From Pyrococcus sp. NA2 (lineage in GTDB: Archaea > Methanobacteriota_B > Thermococci > Thermococcales > Thermococcaceae): a stretch of DNA of 64,000 bases. A program made the position numbers and the translations under genes. Below the pieces are notes generated by a model. That model saw only the letters and a program-made list of their open reading frames with translations, was not told the DNA's origin and searched no databases. Location of the stretch: positions 620,001-684,000 of the forward strand of contig NC_015474.1 in the NCBI RefSeq assembly GCF_000211475.1, written 5' to 3'. Positions within the stretch are counted from its first letter, which is position 1, and each line of letters starts with the position of its first letter. Of the stretch, positions 8,553 to 17,879 are shown in pieces.

Positions 8553-9299
8553 ATGGTTTACCAACCAATTAGGAGAGTTAAAAGTGGAATCCCAGGACTC
8601 GATGAGCTGATTGAGGGAGGCTTTCCAGAGGGAACCACGGTTCTAGTTACGGGGGGAACTGGAACTGGTAAAACGACATTTGCTGCTCAATTTATATATA
8701 AAGGTGCTGAAAAGTACGATGAGCCAGGAGTGTTCGTGACGCTCGAAGAGAGAGCCAGGGACTTAAGAAGGGAGATGGCATCCTTTGGTTGGGATTTCGA
8801 GAAGTATGAGAAGGAGGGTAAGATTGCAATTGTTGATGGGGTCAGCTCTGTTGTGGGCCTCCCAAGCGAGGAGAAATTCGTCCTTGAGGATAGGTTTAAT
8901 GTGGACAACTTCCTTAGGTATATTTATAGAGTTGTGAAGGCGATAAATGCGAAGAGGTTGGTTATAGATTCAATACCTTCAATTGCATTAAGATTAGAGG
9001 AGGAGAGGAGGATTAGAGAGGTTCTCTTGAAGTTGAATACAATTCTACTTGAAATGGGTGTTACAACGATATTGACCACCGAAGCTCCAGATCCTCAGCA
9101 CGGTAAGCTTAGCAGGTATGGAATCGAGGAATACATAGCTAGGGGAGTTATAGTTCTCGACCTCCAGGAGAAGAATATAGAGCTGAAGAGGTACATCCTC
9201 ATAAGGAAGATGCGTGAGACGAGGCACTCTATGAAGAAGTATCCATTTGAAATTGGTTCTGATGGTATAGTTGTGTATCCAAGTGGGGAGATCTACTAG
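8553..9299 (+). CDS. KaiC-like RecA-superfamily ATPase (first of a pair)
   Basis: A 248-residue single-domain ATPase of the KaiC/RadA-like family, common in Thermococcales and often linked to signalling. It begins with RVKSGIPGLDELIEGGFPEG, followed by Walker A GGTGTGKTT, an ETLEERA-type glutamate region (FVTLEERARDLRREM) and Walker B around RLVIDSIPSIA. The start ATG 8553 has a GGTGAGG SD; the upstream GTG 8544 is part of that SD. It is followed 12 bp later by a paralog, suggesting the two form a hetero-oligomer. The partner protein or target is unknown. Confidence 0.85.
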   Translation: MVYQPIRRVKSGIPGLDELIEGGFPEGTTVLVTGGTGTGKTTFAAQFIYKGAEKYDEPGVFVTLEERARDLRREMASFGWDFEKYEKEGKIAIVDGVSSVVGLPSEEKFVLEDRFNVDNFLRYIYRVVKAINAKRLVIDSIPSIALRLEEERRIREVLLKLNTILLEMGVTTILTTEAPDPQHGKLSRYGIEEYIARGVIVLDLQEKNIELKRYILIRKMRETRHSMKKYPFEIGSDGIVVYPSGEIY

Positions 9300-9311
9300 C
9301 AGGGTGAGATT

Positions 9312-10067
9312 ATGGAAGAATTCAGTGAGGAGAAAATTGAAAGGTCAGTTGAGAGGGTTCCAACTGGAATAATAGATGATCTAATTAGTGGTGGAATTCC
9401 AAAGGGAAGCGTTGTATTAGTTATAGGTGATCCAAAGGCTGGAAAGAGCACCTTTTTAACTCAGTTCGTCTATAATCAGCTTAGAAATGGAATTCCGGTA
9501 ATAGGAGTCCTGGTTGACATCTCAAAGTATGAGTTCATAAGCAATGCCTTGGAGTTTGGTTGGGAGTTCACTCCTTACTTGGACGAGAAGATAATCCTCC
9601 TAGACGCTTACACCCAAAGGCTTAGAAAGACCCCAAAGTTTTCCTTTGAGGAGACCATAGTCGGTGACTTGAGCAACACCCTTAATCTCCTTGATGCCAT
9701 TAAGGATACAACCCTAAAGATACTGTCAACAACGAAAACAGATGGGATCGTTGGCTTCATATCTTCAATGACGCCGATATTCTTTGAAACTCCTAAAAAG
9801 GAGATATACAAGTTTCTAGAAGATCTGAGAGAATTTGCCCACAGGAATAGACAAGTGTGGGTTCTTGAAATGAACTCTGGAATAGAGGAGCCCTATGTTG
9901 AGACGATGGTTAAGGCAATCGTCGATGGAATAATTGAGCTCAAGCTCATGGAAGAGGGGAAGACGCTAAAGAGGTATCTACGCATCTACGGAATGAGGAG
10001 AACGGCTCATAAGCTGGATTGGATCGAGTATAGGATAACTTCCGAGGGCATTAAGTTAATCCTATAA
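9312..10067 (+). CDS. KaiC-like RecA-superfamily ATPase (second of a pair)
   Basis: A 251-residue paralog of the preceding gene. It has the family opening (RVPTGIIDDLISGGIPKG), Walker A GDPKAGKST and a strand with IVGFISSMTPIFF where Walker B lies, lacking the usual acidic residue. The catalytic glutamates seen in the first protein are also not obvious (GVLVDISKYEF), so this copy may bind but not hydrolyse ATP well, acting as a regulatory partner. That reading is inference from motif quality. Confidence 0.8.
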   Translation: MEEFSEEKIERSVERVPTGIIDDLISGGIPKGSVVLVIGDPKAGKSTFLTQFVYNQLRNGIPVIGVLVDISKYEFISNALEFGWEFTPYLDEKIILLDAYTQRLRKTPKFSFEETIVGDLSNTLNLLDAIKDTTLKILSTTKTDGIVGFISSMTPIFFETPKKEIYKFLEDLREFAHRNRQVWVLEMNSGIEEPYVETMVKAIVDGIIELKLMEEGKTLKRYLRIYGMRRTAHKLDWIEYRITSEGIKLIL

Positions 10068-10109
10068 TTAGGAGTAAAATATTTAAGGTTTATATTCATT
10101 AAAAGTTAC

Positions 10110-10802
10110 ATGCAACGAGACCTAATATACATATCCCTAGCATTTGTATTTCTCTTCCTATCAAACGTCTTATCAAATGTCGAGCCAAAGGATATATTGG
10201 AGGCCAAAGAAGGAGATCTTGTAGAATTTTCTGGAGTTTGTGGATATTCATCCGGAGATTTTAGTATAATAACTAACGGCAAGATTTCAATTCCCGTGTA
10301 CACAGGTCTTGAAGTTGGAAGGATTTACAGGATAGTTGGGGTGTACAGGAATAGGGGTATAAAGCCCAGAATTGTTGAGAATGGCTCCCTGGAGCTCGAA
10401 ACCATTAGGGGTGCTTATTGGTTTGACTATGCTCCTTCCCTCTTAACACCGAAGAGAGTTTACCTGAAGTATCCCTTGGCAAATGTTTCCCCAGGGGAGA
10501 TAGTTGAGGCGAAGGGTGTATTCTTTGGTAGTAAATTCTTGGTTGTAAGTTATAGGAAACTCGGTAGGATTAGAGAGCCAAGAGATGGGTTCCCATTTGA
10601 GTTTTCAGGGAGAGTCGTGAAAGGTGGAAATCCTGCCTACGTTGAGTGGAACAAGGCTAGGATTAAGGTCTACTTAAAGGATAATCAAACCCTCAAAACA
10701 GGTGTTCTAGTAAAAATTCTTGGAATCTCAAAGGTCTATGGAAAGAAGATTATCATCTATGCCTACAACGTCACGGTGGTGAGTGATGAGGGAACTAGTT
10801 GA
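10110..10802 (+). CDS. Membrane-anchored or exported protein with OB-fold-like beta domains, unknown
   Basis: I do not recognise a named family. Residues 5-24 are hydrophobic (LIYISLAFVFLFLSNVLSNV) and form a signal anchor or signal peptide. The rest (about 205 residues) is beta-rich with two similar halves containing the pattern 'G-x-x-V-E-F/A-x-G-V' (EGDLVEFSGVCGY; GEIVEAKGVFFG; then FEFSGRVVKGG), which looks like repeated OB folds. It overlaps the following TctA-like membrane gene by 17 bp, so the two products probably work together at the membrane. Confidence 0.7.
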   Translation: MQRDLIYISLAFVFLFLSNVLSNVEPKDILEAKEGDLVEFSGVCGYSSGDFSIITNGKISIPVYTGLEVGRIYRIVGVYRNRGIKPRIVENGSLELETIRGAYWFDYAPSLLTPKRVYLKYPLANVSPGEIVEAKGVFFGSKFLVVSYRKLGRIREPRDGFPFEFSGRVVKGGNPAYVEWNKARIKVYLKDNQTLKTGVLVKILGISKVYGKKIIIYAYNVTVVSDEGTS

Positions 10803-11898
10803 GGGAGTCCTCCTTGGAACGTTGACTGGATTAACTCCTGGATTGCATGTTAATTCATTAAGTAGACTTTCCCTTCCTATTCCCGTTCTCTTCACCATGG
10901 GCCTCGTTCATACGTTTCTCGATTCAATCCCCTCAGCTCTATTCGGTGTTCCTGATTCGGACGATACCGTTCCCTCTCTTTTACCCTCCCACAGAATGGT
11001 TTTAGAGGGGAGGTTTGGTGAACTCGTTAGACTCTCGATTTCTTCGAGCTTTATCGCCCTCATACTTTCCATCCTATTTCTTCCGATTTACTCTTTCATT
11101 GCACCTCTCTACACTTTTAAGATTGGTCTAATTTTTGTGATATTCCTCTCAATTGTTCTGATAGTTCTCCAGAGAAATAGAATAAGAGCCCTACTTATCT
11201 TTCTCTTCTCAGGTTTCTTGGGATACTCGGCCTTTAATTTACCCATACGAGATCCTTTTTATCCTCTCTTCACGGGACTGTTTGCATTGCCCCTGCTCAT
11301 CGAAGCGTATAGAAATCCACCAGCGGAAATAGAGATAGCTGATTCAGAACTGAAGGTTCCAACAAAAACGATATTAAAGTTTTCGGCCCTTGGAACACTT
11401 TTCGGAGCACTGGCCTCTCTACTACCGACTTTAACGGCAGGTCAAGCTTCGCTAATTGGCTCTAGATTTACCAAAGATGATGAGGAATTTCTGACGATAG
11501 TTTACTCCACAAATACAGCAGCATACTCATTTTCTTTAGCAAACCTAGCCTTAACGGGAAAGACTAGGAATGGTGTCATGGTTGCCATTGGTGATGTCTC
11601 AATTGGAGAGCTTCCTTATCTATACCTTCTGGGGGTCTCTGCCGGGATGCTAGTTCTCGTTCTTGCTCCCAGACTTGCAATTGCAATGGGTAAGTTAGCA
11701 TTCAAAAGGTATAAGCTGTCAATAGCCTCAATATTGGTGTTTCTCTTTGTTCTAGGTTTCATTTACGATGGCCTAATAGGAATAACATTGATGCTCTCTG
11801 CGATGTTTCTAGGATTTTTGGCTCCTTCCTGGGGCGTTGCGAGGGTTACCTATATGGGAGTTTTAATGCTCCCTATAATCGTGGAAAGCATTATCTAG
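10786..11898 (+). CDS. TctA-like polytopic membrane protein (COG1784-type)
   Basis: A 370-residue membrane protein with about nine to ten hydrophobic helices. The N-terminal GTLTGLTPGLHVNSL resembles the GxxxGxxPGxH motif of the tripartite tricarboxylate transporter permease TctA, and a second similar motif, GTLFGALASLLPTLTAGQ, begins the second half, as in the duplicated TctA fold. There is no substrate-binding protein or small TctB gene beside it, so the substrate is unknown. ATG 10786 is preferred to GTG 10783; both lie inside the end of the upstream OB-like gene. Confidence 0.75.
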   Translation: MRELVEGVLLGTLTGLTPGLHVNSLSRLSLPIPVLFTMGLVHTFLDSIPSALFGVPDSDDTVPSLLPSHRMVLEGRFGELVRLSISSSFIALILSILFLPIYSFIAPLYTFKIGLIFVIFLSIVLIVLQRNRIRALLIFLFSGFLGYSAFNLPIRDPFYPLFTGLFALPLLIEAYRNPPAEIEIADSELKVPTKTILKFSALGTLFGALASLLPTLTAGQASLIGSRFTKDDEEFLTIVYSTNTAAYSFSLANLALTGKTRNGVMVAIGDVSIGELPYLYLLGVSAGMLVLVLAPRLAIAMGKLAFKRYKLSIASILVFLFVLGFIYDGLIGITLMLSAMFLGFLAPSWGVARVTYMGVLMLPIIVESII

Positions 11899-11931
11899 TG
11901 TCACAATTTTAATTCCTAGTGGTGAAAGGAA

Positions 11932-12519
11932 ATGGATGTAATGGAACCTATAATGGGTGCTTTTCCAGTAGCTAAAAGACTCTGGAAGAGGATAGTTGAG
12001 AATAAAGGATTGCCGAGTGCAGATGAGGTTTCCGGGATAATAAAAGAGATTGGCTTGGAAGAGCTGTATAAAGGAGAGGGTATTGCACTCTTCAGGAATA
12101 AGTACGTTATATCCCTCCTAATTCCCAGGGAGAATATGATAGTGGTTGACTTCATATCATCCAGTGGGGAGCTGAGTGACGCCCTTGAGATCGTTGCCTA
12201 CTATGATAAGGAAATTGAGTGCTACGTTGTGGAGATACTTCCAGCTAATGAGCTGGAATATGAAGAAAACATTGGAATCGAACCAGTTATAATCGATGGA
12301 AAGACATTCGAGCTGAAGAGTTATCCTGTTCTGGGAGAATTTGAGCATGGTAGGAGGGTTAGATTGCATGTAGATGGGGAAACTTACTCCCTTTGGAAGG
12401 AGAGTGGAAAGTTAAACGTATGTCCAGTATGTGGGGGAGAGCTTAGATGGAGAGGGAAGAAGGCAATTTGCATGGATTGTGGCATAGAGGTGATCGTCAA
12501 TGAGGAACGTCAAGCTTAA
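11932..12519 (+). CDS. Protein with C-terminal zinc ribbon, function unknown
   Basis: A 195-residue protein. The first about 150 residues are a mixed alpha/beta domain I do not recognise. The C terminus is a zinc ribbon with CPVCGGELRWRG followed by CMDCG, as in nucleic-acid-binding or RNA polymerase-associated proteins. Its stop overlaps the start of the class II aldolase gene by 20 bp, so they form an operon. A GGTG SD precedes the ATG. Confidence 0.7.
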   Translation: MDVMEPIMGAFPVAKRLWKRIVENKGLPSADEVSGIIKEIGLEELYKGEGIALFRNKYVISLLIPRENMIVVDFISSSGELSDALEIVAYYDKEIECYVVEILPANELEYEENIGIEPVIIDGKTFELKSYPVLGEFEHGRRVRLHVDGETYSLWKESGKLNVCPVCGGELRWRGKKAICMDCGIEVIVNEERQA

Positions 12520-13063
12520 ACTCATCTACTATTCAAAGTTAGCCCACAAAAAAGGCCTCACAGGGTCATTCGGGGGGAACATTAGCGTTCGTGTTGGGAA
12601 TTACATCTTCATAAAAGGAACAGGATCTGTAATGGAGGAAATTGGTGAAAGCCAGATAGCTACGATGACTCTTGAGGGTGAAATAATCTCGGCCGTAAGA
12701 CCCTCCTCAGAATTCAGACTTCACATGGGAATTTACAAAGAAAGAGATGATGTTAGGGCCGTTGTTCATCTCCATCCTCCCTATTCAATAACAGTTTCCC
12801 TCTTTGAGGGAGAGCTTCCAATGTTAACCCCTGAAGCTGAGCTTTATCTAAGGAGAGTTCCCATATTGCCCTTCAAACCAGCAGGTAGCGTTGAGTTAGC
12901 CGAACAGGTTAGGGAAGCTATGAGAGATAATGACGCCGTGATACTTCAGAGGCATGGAATAGTGACGGTTGGTAGAAGCTTGAGGGAGGCCTTTTATAGG
13001 GCTGAGTTAGTTGAGGAAGTTGCGAGATTATGGTACCAAAGGTTTATAGCTAAGAAGAGCTAA
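12500..13063 (+). CDS. Class II aldolase/adducin family protein (fuculose-phosphate-aldolase-like)
   Basis: A 187-residue zinc-dependent aldolase. Conserved features are GGNISVRVGNYIFIKGTGS near the N terminus, PSSEFRLHMGIY with the catalytic-type glutamate, the HLHPPYS zinc ligands and the third ligand in QRHG. Such proteins cleave sugar phosphates such as L-fuculose 1-phosphate to dihydroxyacetone phosphate and an aldehyde. The true substrate is uncertain, since fucose use is not expected in this organism. A salvage role in the cell's nucleoside or SAM by-product metabolism is possible but not shown. It ends 8 bp before the RNase P RNA. Confidence 0.85.
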   Translation: MRNVKLKLIYYSKLAHKKGLTGSFGGNISVRVGNYIFIKGTGSVMEEIGESQIATMTLEGEIISAVRPSSEFRLHMGIYKERDDVRAVVHLHPPYSITVSLFEGELPMLTPEAELYLRRVPILPFKPAGSVELAEQVREAMRDNDAVILQRHGIVTVGRSLREAFYRAELVEEVARLWYQRFIAKKS

Positions 13064-13071
13064 GTCTCCAT

Positions 13072-13397
13072 GGCGAGGAGGCTGGGGGCTCTCGGGGGTA
13101 CTCCCGAGGAAGTTCCGCCCACCGCACCGGGGCCGCGGTGCCGCAAGGCACCTGCCGAGAGGCAGGGCAACGGCACAGAAACGACACGTCCCTCGGGGGA
13201 TGTGGATGAAAGCGGCGAAGGCTCCCGGCGACGGGAGCCGAGTTAACCCGCAGACGATCCCGAGGGGAGCGGTGAAACGGCCGTCCCGCGGGGTGCAAGG
13301 CCGAGTTTGGGCCGATGAGTTCCCGGTGTGAGGCCCGTGGTAGGCCGCTTAGTCGAATGCCCCCGTAGTACAGAAGGCGGGCTACAGCCTCCTCGCC
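13072..13397 (+). ncRNA. rnpB: RNase P RNA
   Basis: This GC-rich 326-base non-coding stretch starts GGCGAGGAGGCTG and ends in the exact reverse complement CAGCCTCCTCGCC, forming the closing P1 helix. Inside are the conserved RNase P elements: GAGGAAGTTCCGCCCACCGCACCG (5' conserved region), ACAGAAACGACACG, GATGAAAGCGGCGAAGG, and the 3' region CGTAGTACAGAAGGCGGGCTACAG. It is the catalytic RNA that trims the 5' ends of tRNAs. It sits 8 bp after the aldolase stop and touches the stop codon of the convergent primase gene. Confidence 0.96.
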
Positions 13398-14432
13398 TCA
13401 TATTCTCTCCATAAATTTCTTGTACTCCTCTCTTACCTCCTTCTTTCTGAACTTTGGAACCGCATGCTTGAACGGATTAAACTTCATTACATCCCTCTCA
13501 TCGTTTCCCACGTACTTCGCTATCAGACCAACTTTTGAGTGTAAGGTTGAGGGCAACCTGAGTATCCTCTTCAAATCGACGGTAACCCTGCCATCGAAGT
13601 AGGCCTTCGAGAATCTAGTTGATAGGGCAAACATCTTTGCCAAACTCTCAATTCCAACTCCCTCGGGAAAGCTAGCTAGTATTCCCTTCCTGACGAACCC
13701 CTCATATATTTCCTCCTTTGAACTCACGATCTTATTTGCGATGTTCCTTCTTATTCCACCATTTATCAAGTGGGCGGGCTTTATTCTTAATATGAAGTAT
13801 CCGAATCTAAGCCTAAATGCCCTTGGATAACCATGACTTAAAACGAACCATCCCCTCTTCTCAAGGAGTAGCCTTCTAAATTCGCCTGAATCCTCAATCT
13901 CGCTAGCAGATACGAATGCTAGAATTCTTTCCCTTGACTTTGAGTCTAATTTCAATGCCCATTCATCAAGAACTCTAATGTGATAGCCTCTTCCAGAGTA
14001 AATGACGTGAATATCCTCAAATCCAAGCTCTTCCCTCAATATAATTACGGTGTCCCTCGCTATCTCCTTGGCATCGTTTAGGCATATGGGGCAGACTTTA
14101 CCTGGCTCGTGGTCACACCTTCTTAAGGGTAAGTCCTTGGCATCTATGTCAAAGACAAGTTCCGCTCCCATCCAGCCTTCCATTTCCTTGGGCTTCTCAT
14201 AGAGTGCAACACTTGAATAAACGGCATATGGATAGGTTGCCTTTATGTAATCCTCCAAATCCCTAACATCGTGATACTGATTCTTCCTATCGCTTGGTCC
14301 CTCTCCGTCGTGATCGAATCCGAACTCTCTCATATCTAAAGTGTCGAGTATAAACTTTGGAATCTGCTTTGCGCTCCACTCATTGCTGTAGAACTCCCTT
14401 CTCTCCTCCTTTGTTACCTCCCTTAGCAGCAT
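13398..14432 (-). CDS. priS: DNA primase small (catalytic) subunit PriS/p41
   Basis: The catalytic subunit of the archaeal/eukaryotic-type primase, which makes primers for DNA replication. The 344-residue protein has the catalytic aspartate pair in [15 protein letters not shown], the zinc knuckle just after it ([16 protein letters not shown]), the SGRGYHIRV motif and [11 protein letters not shown] near the C terminus, and matches Pyrococcus p41 throughout. It is downstream of priL and overlaps it by 53 bp, so the two subunits are co-translated. Its stop codon abuts the 3' end of the RNase P RNA on the other strand. Confidence 0.97.
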   Translation of the reverse strand: MLLREVTKEERREFYSNEWSAKQIPKFILDTLDMREFGFDHDGEGPSDRKNQYHDVRDLEDYIKATYPYAVYSSVALYEKPKEMEGWMGAELVFDIDAKDLPLRRCDHEPGKVCPICLNDAKEIARDTVIILREELGFEDIHVIYSGRGYHIRVLDEWALKLDSKSRERILAFVSASEIEDSGEFRRLLLEKRGWFVLSHGYPRAFRLRFGYFILRIKPAHLINGGIRRNIANKIVSSKEEIYEGFVRKGILASFPEGVGIESLAKMFALSTRFSKAYFDGRVTVDLKRILRLPSTLHSKVGLIAKYVGNDERDVMKFNPFKHAVPKFRKKEVREEYKKFMERI

Positions 14433-15570
14433 TCTTCTTCCCCTCCAAATACAACCTTCTTAAGTAGTAAGTTAGGGGGTTCCTGATGTATTTACAGTGC
14501 TTGTCAGGGGTACACAGCTGAGGGGCATTAGCCTTGATTTTCTCACAGTTCGGGGGGAAGTACCAAGTTGAGTTTCCACTGTCTTCGAGCGTTGGGTTGG
14601 CGGTGTATCCGAAGCCTAGGTGGTACCAAATGTTCTTGATTTCATTTGGCTGATCCTCGAAGAGTGGGGGTGAGCATCTATTTGCGGCCTCTATTATCAA
14701 TGGAAGTATTTCTTCCGTTATTACCCTCAGATCCTTAATGCAGTCCTTAACCTTTACGTTTCTCCTGGGTGGATTTGGGCATATTCTCGCATAGCTGAGA
14801 AAACTCGTTAAGAGAACCGTTATCGCGTAATTGCGAATTCCCTGGGGTACTCCCCTTAGGGCGTTCTTAACGCAAGGAGGGAAGAACTCTGGCCTTAGCT
14901 TTCCTTCTTTAACCTCCTTAAATCTCTTGCCAAACTCTTCCTCAGCAAACTCTTTTATTCCACCAAGAACTTCCCTATAAAAGTCTGGTAATTCTTCCCT
15001 TATCTCGTACAATGTATTCACGGCCTTTTCAATGTTCCTCTCAAAGGCCTTGGCCCATATCCTTATCAGGTCACCTTTCCTTAAGTAGACCACCCCCCTG
15101 TAGATGTAATAATCGGACAGCCTTTCATCTGGAACCAAATCCAGGAACTGAGATACACTTATTGTATACTCAAGAACTCCATAGACCCTCTCTATTTTCT
15201 TTACATCATCAGTTGGAAATTCAACGGCGGTGTTAATGTTCAAGCTAATCTCTTCGGGCCTTATATCTTTCTTACGCTTAATTCTTTCCGAGTATATTGC
15301 CAAATTTGCCTTCTTAACGATCTCTAGCTCAAGTCCATAAGGAGAAAATGCCAAAGCCCCGAGCAAGGCGTAAAATTGAGCTAGATCCTTTATATTCTCT
15401 AGCTCGAGGAATTTCTCAAGAAGGGTTTTGTCCTTGACAACCTTTACCCTATCGATAACTTCATCAACGCTAACTATCTTCGGAATAGCATCAAGGAATT
15501 CGTTCACGGATCCGAATCCTTTTAGTAGCTCCTTTGCACTCTCACTAAATGGGTCCAGCATGGTTATCAA
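14380..15570 (-). CDS. priL: DNA primase large subunit PriL/p46
   Basis: The regulatory subunit that partners PriS and contributes to primer initiation and length control. The 396-residue protein has an N-terminal helical half and a C-terminal domain with the four cysteines that bind a [4Fe-4S] cluster: [19 protein letters not shown], then [12 protein letters not shown] and [13 protein letters not shown]. It starts the priL-priS operon. Forty base pairs separate it from the divergent polynucleotide kinase gene, so the promoters overlap. Confidence 0.95.
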   Translation of the reverse strand: MITMLDPFSESAKELLKGFGSVNEFLDAIPKIVSVDEVIDRVKVVKDKTLLEKFLELENIKDLAQFYALLGALAFSPYGLELEIVKKANLAIYSERIKRKKDIRPEEISLNINTAVEFPTDDVKKIERVYGVLEYTISVSQFLDLVPDERLSDYYIYRGVVYLRKGDLIRIWAKAFERNIEKAVNTLYEIREELPDFYREVLGGIKEFAEEEFGKRFKEVKEGKLRPEFFPPCVKNALRGVPQGIRNYAITVLLTSFLSYARICPNPPRRNVKVKDCIKDLRVITEEILPLIIEAANRCSPPLFEDQPNEIKNIWYHLGFGYTANPTLEDSGNSTWYFPPNCEKIKANAPQLCTPDKHCKYIRNPLTYYLRRLYLEGKKNAAKGGNKGGEKGVLQQ

Positions 15571-15610
15571 TAATATTTATGAGATAAAAATGTTGATGAG
15601 GTGACCAGAA

Positions 15611-16675
15611 ATGAGCACCAATAAGGCAACGTTTACAGAGGAGGTTCCAGAGGACAGAAAGCTCGTAGTTGAGAGGATAACATCGCTGAAAAGGCCCTCA
15701 ACAGTCATGATTATAGGGGATGTGGACACGGGAAAGACAACCTTAGCTATATACCTTGCAAACGAATTGCTATCAAGGGGTTTAAGGGTTGCGATAGTCG
15801 ATAGCGATGTAGGACAAAAGGGAATTTTACCCCCCGCCACGATAAGCATGGCCCTAGTTGACTCTCATTTCTCATCCCTAGAGGAATTAAAGGCATTCTA
15901 TCATTACTTCATAGGAAGCATAACTCCGAACCAGTTCTTTGGGGAGATGGTTGTCGGGACGATGAGATTGGTTGACATCGCAAAGAGGTTCTCCGATGTG
16001 GTTCTCATTGACACGACGGGAATGATATATGGATCCGGCGTTGAACTGAAGAGGATGAAGATAGAGGCAATAAAGCCCGACTTAATACTTGCATTGGACA
16101 GGGAAGGTGAACTGGACCCAATAATAAAGGGATTTGAAGATATAACAGTTAAGTTGGAGGTTAGCGAAAAGGCAAGGGAGTTTTCCAGAGGTGAAAGAAG
16201 AGAGTTTAGAAAAGAAAAGTGGAAGAAGTACTTTGAAAATGCGAGAACTGTGACCTTTAACATCAAGGATGTTTTAATAACGGGGACTTCCCTATTCCAA
16301 GGAAAGCCGATTGAGAACAGTGAGAAGAACCTGCTTGAAAAACTATTTAAATGGGTAATCGTCCATGGAAGAAAGCTTGGTGAGAAGTATTTTATAGTGA
16401 AAGTTGACATGGCTGAAGGGCCTAGGGTCATCGATAAGAACGTCGTTAGATACTTTGACTTCTCAAAGTTGAGTAACCTCATAATTGGCCTCATAGATAA
16501 GGAGGGCCTATGCAGGGGGTTGGGGATACTCAAGGGAGTCAACTTCAGTGAAGGTACGGTGGATGTGCTCACCCCTGTGGATGATATATCGTCAATAGCG
16601 GAGTTGAGATTTGGAAGGATAAGGGTGAGGGAAGACGGTGAAGAGCTGGGCCTACTTGACAGGGATGCAATATAA
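15611..16675 (+). CDS. Polynucleotide 5'-kinase (Clp1/GRC3 family)
   Basis: An RNA/DNA 5'-OH kinase homologous to human Clp1 and GRC3. The P. horikoshii enzyme of this family is biochemically characterised. The 354-residue protein has Walker A GDVDTGKTT at about residues 37-45, the VDSDVGQKG lid/Walker B-like segment, SHFSSLEE and LIDTTGMIYGSGVELK, then a C-terminal beta domain. A role in RNA repair or tRNA processing is likely. GAGGTGACC is the SD for ATG 15611. It is divergent from priL. Confidence 0.92.
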   Translation: MSTNKATFTEEVPEDRKLVVERITSLKRPSTVMIIGDVDTGKTTLAIYLANELLSRGLRVAIVDSDVGQKGILPPATISMALVDSHFSSLEELKAFYHYFIGSITPNQFFGEMVVGTMRLVDIAKRFSDVVLIDTTGMIYGSGVELKRMKIEAIKPDLILALDREGELDPIIKGFEDITVKLEVSEKAREFSRGERREFRKEKWKKYFENARTVTFNIKDVLITGTSLFQGKPIENSEKNLLEKLFKWVIVHGRKLGEKYFIVKVDMAEGPRVIDKNVVRYFDFSKLSNLIIGLIDKEGLCRGLGILKGVNFSEGTVDVLTPVDDISSIAELRFGRIRVREDGEELGLLDRDAI

Positions 16676-16743
16676 TTAGAGCAAAAGTTTTAATTTGGTA
16701 CATCAAATAAGAACTTTGTAAAATTCAAGTAAGGTGTGGCACT

Positions 16744-17211
16744 ATGACAAGGAACAAAGTGGAATTGACTAACAGACAGATAGAGTTGCTGAGGAAACTT
16801 TACAGAGAAGGAAAGACAATAGAGGTTCATACCGTTGAAAAGACACAGGATGAGCTTGCAGAGGAACTTGGAATAACAAGGCAAGCTCTTAGCAACCATC
16901 TCAAGGTTCTCAAGGAGCTCGGTTACATAAGGACTGGAAGAGGGTTCATAGATCTAACGGAGAAAGCCCTTGAACTACTCGGAGAGAAAAGGGGTGATGT
17001 GTTCATATTCGTAAAGATAGAGCCAACGAAGAGAAAACAGGTTTACAGCACAATAAAGAAGCTGAGAGTGAAGAAGATATACCGTGTTACGGGGGATATA
17101 GATTTGATAATAGAGGCCGATAAGAGTAAGCTTGATGAAATCCTGGAAGAAATTGCAGCTTTAGATGGAGTAAAAGAGACTGTTACGCACGTTGTTCTTG
17201 GCGTTCTCTAA
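16744..17211 (+). CDS. Transcription regulator, HTH plus Lrp/AsnC-type ligand domain
   Basis: A 155-residue regulator. The N-terminal helix-turn-helix is clear (TQDELAEELGITRQALSNHLKVL), and the C-terminal about 80 residues form the RAM/AsnC ligand-binding domain (VFIFVKIEPTKRKQVYSTI, then VTGDIDLIIEA). A linker of about 20 residues joins them, longer than in plain Lrp proteins. Such proteins form octamers that sense amino acids or other small molecules; the target and ligand cannot be told here. The end overlaps convergent engB by 29 bp. Confidence 0.85.
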   Translation: MTRNKVELTNRQIELLRKLYREGKTIEVHTVEKTQDELAEELGITRQALSNHLKVLKELGYIRTGRGFIDLTEKALELLGEKRGDVFIFVKIEPTKRKQVYSTIKKLRVKKIYRVTGDIDLIIEADKSKLDEILEEIAALDGVKETVTHVVLGVL

Positions 17212-17755
17212 TCACCTCATAAATTCTATTTTTTAGTCTCTCAATGTTATCTCCAAACTTTGCCGAAACTGGAATGAAAACCTTATCAATCTCGCTCCAG
17301 GGAACTCCGAACTTCTCCGCTAAAAAGTGGATGACCCTTTGAACGTTCTTCACCTTATCTATCTTGTTCACGGCAACTATGGTTGGTATGTTGAGCTCCC
17401 TTAAGAACTGATAAAATTCAACGTCTATTGGAATTTCCCCTCGCTTCTCCCATCGCTCAATTATCTCCGGAGCCGCTTTTCCATCCACGACTAATACGGC
17501 AACATCTATCTTGTCAGCGTTGTCCTCTATGAAGTGTACTATCTCGTCCTTTATCCTCTCCTGTACTTCCCTTGGCAGTCCAAGCATGAAACCAAAGCCA
17601 GGCATGTCTATTACCTTGTGGTTCTTCCACTCGAGCTCGATTATCTTTCTAGTTACCCCTGGCCTTTTCCCTCTTCTAACTCTTTTACCCGTTAGTCTGT
17701 ATATGAGTGTGCTCTTTCCAACGTTTGACCTTCCAACGAAGATTATCGTCGCCAT
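17183..17755 (-). CDS. engB: GTP-binding protein EngB (YihA family)
   Basis: A 190-residue TRAFAC-class GTPase. Motifs are in order: G1 GRSNVGKST, G2/G3 region with DMPGFG, G4 NKID and G5 VSAKFGD. Bacterial EngB is needed for large ribosomal subunit assembly, and the archaeal protein is presumed to act similarly. A TATA-like CTTATAAACC lies just upstream on the minus strand (about 17778-17787). The 3' end overlaps the Lrp-like gene. Confidence 0.9.
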   Translation of the reverse strand: MATIIFVGRSNVGKSTLIYRLTGKRVRRGKRPGVTRKIIELEWKNHKVIDMPGFGFMLGLPREVQERIKDEIVHFIEDNADKIDVAVLVVDGKAAPEIIERWEKRGEIPIDVEFYQFLRELNIPTIVAVNKIDKVKNVQRVIHFLAEKFGVPWSEIDKVFIPVSAKFGDNIERLKNRIYEVIRERQEQRA

Positions 17756-17879
17756 CGGTTCTTCACTAATTTTAGTGGTTTATAAGATCTTTTTCAAAGA
17801 CATTGGAGATCATGAGCGTGACCGGTAGCTGAAACGGTTGGTCTTAAGCACCCCCACTATTCTTAATTTTAGGGGTAAA

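Noticed and set aside
13072-13397. Minus-strand coding frame in the RNase P RNA region
   Set aside because: The closing helix and conserved RNase P elements on the plus strand explain the sequence fully.
15904-16572. 222-residue minus-strand frame opposite the polynucleotide kinase gene
   Set aside because: Antisense shadow of a gene with Walker motifs and a good SD; composition is Ser/Phe-rich with no domain.
17805-17860. GACCGGTAGCTGAAACGGTTGGTC-like stretch upstream of the PH-domain gene, first taken for a tRNA piece or a C/D box RNA
   Set aside because: No acceptor stem, wrong anticodon loop, and no matching C, D', C' and D boxes in order.
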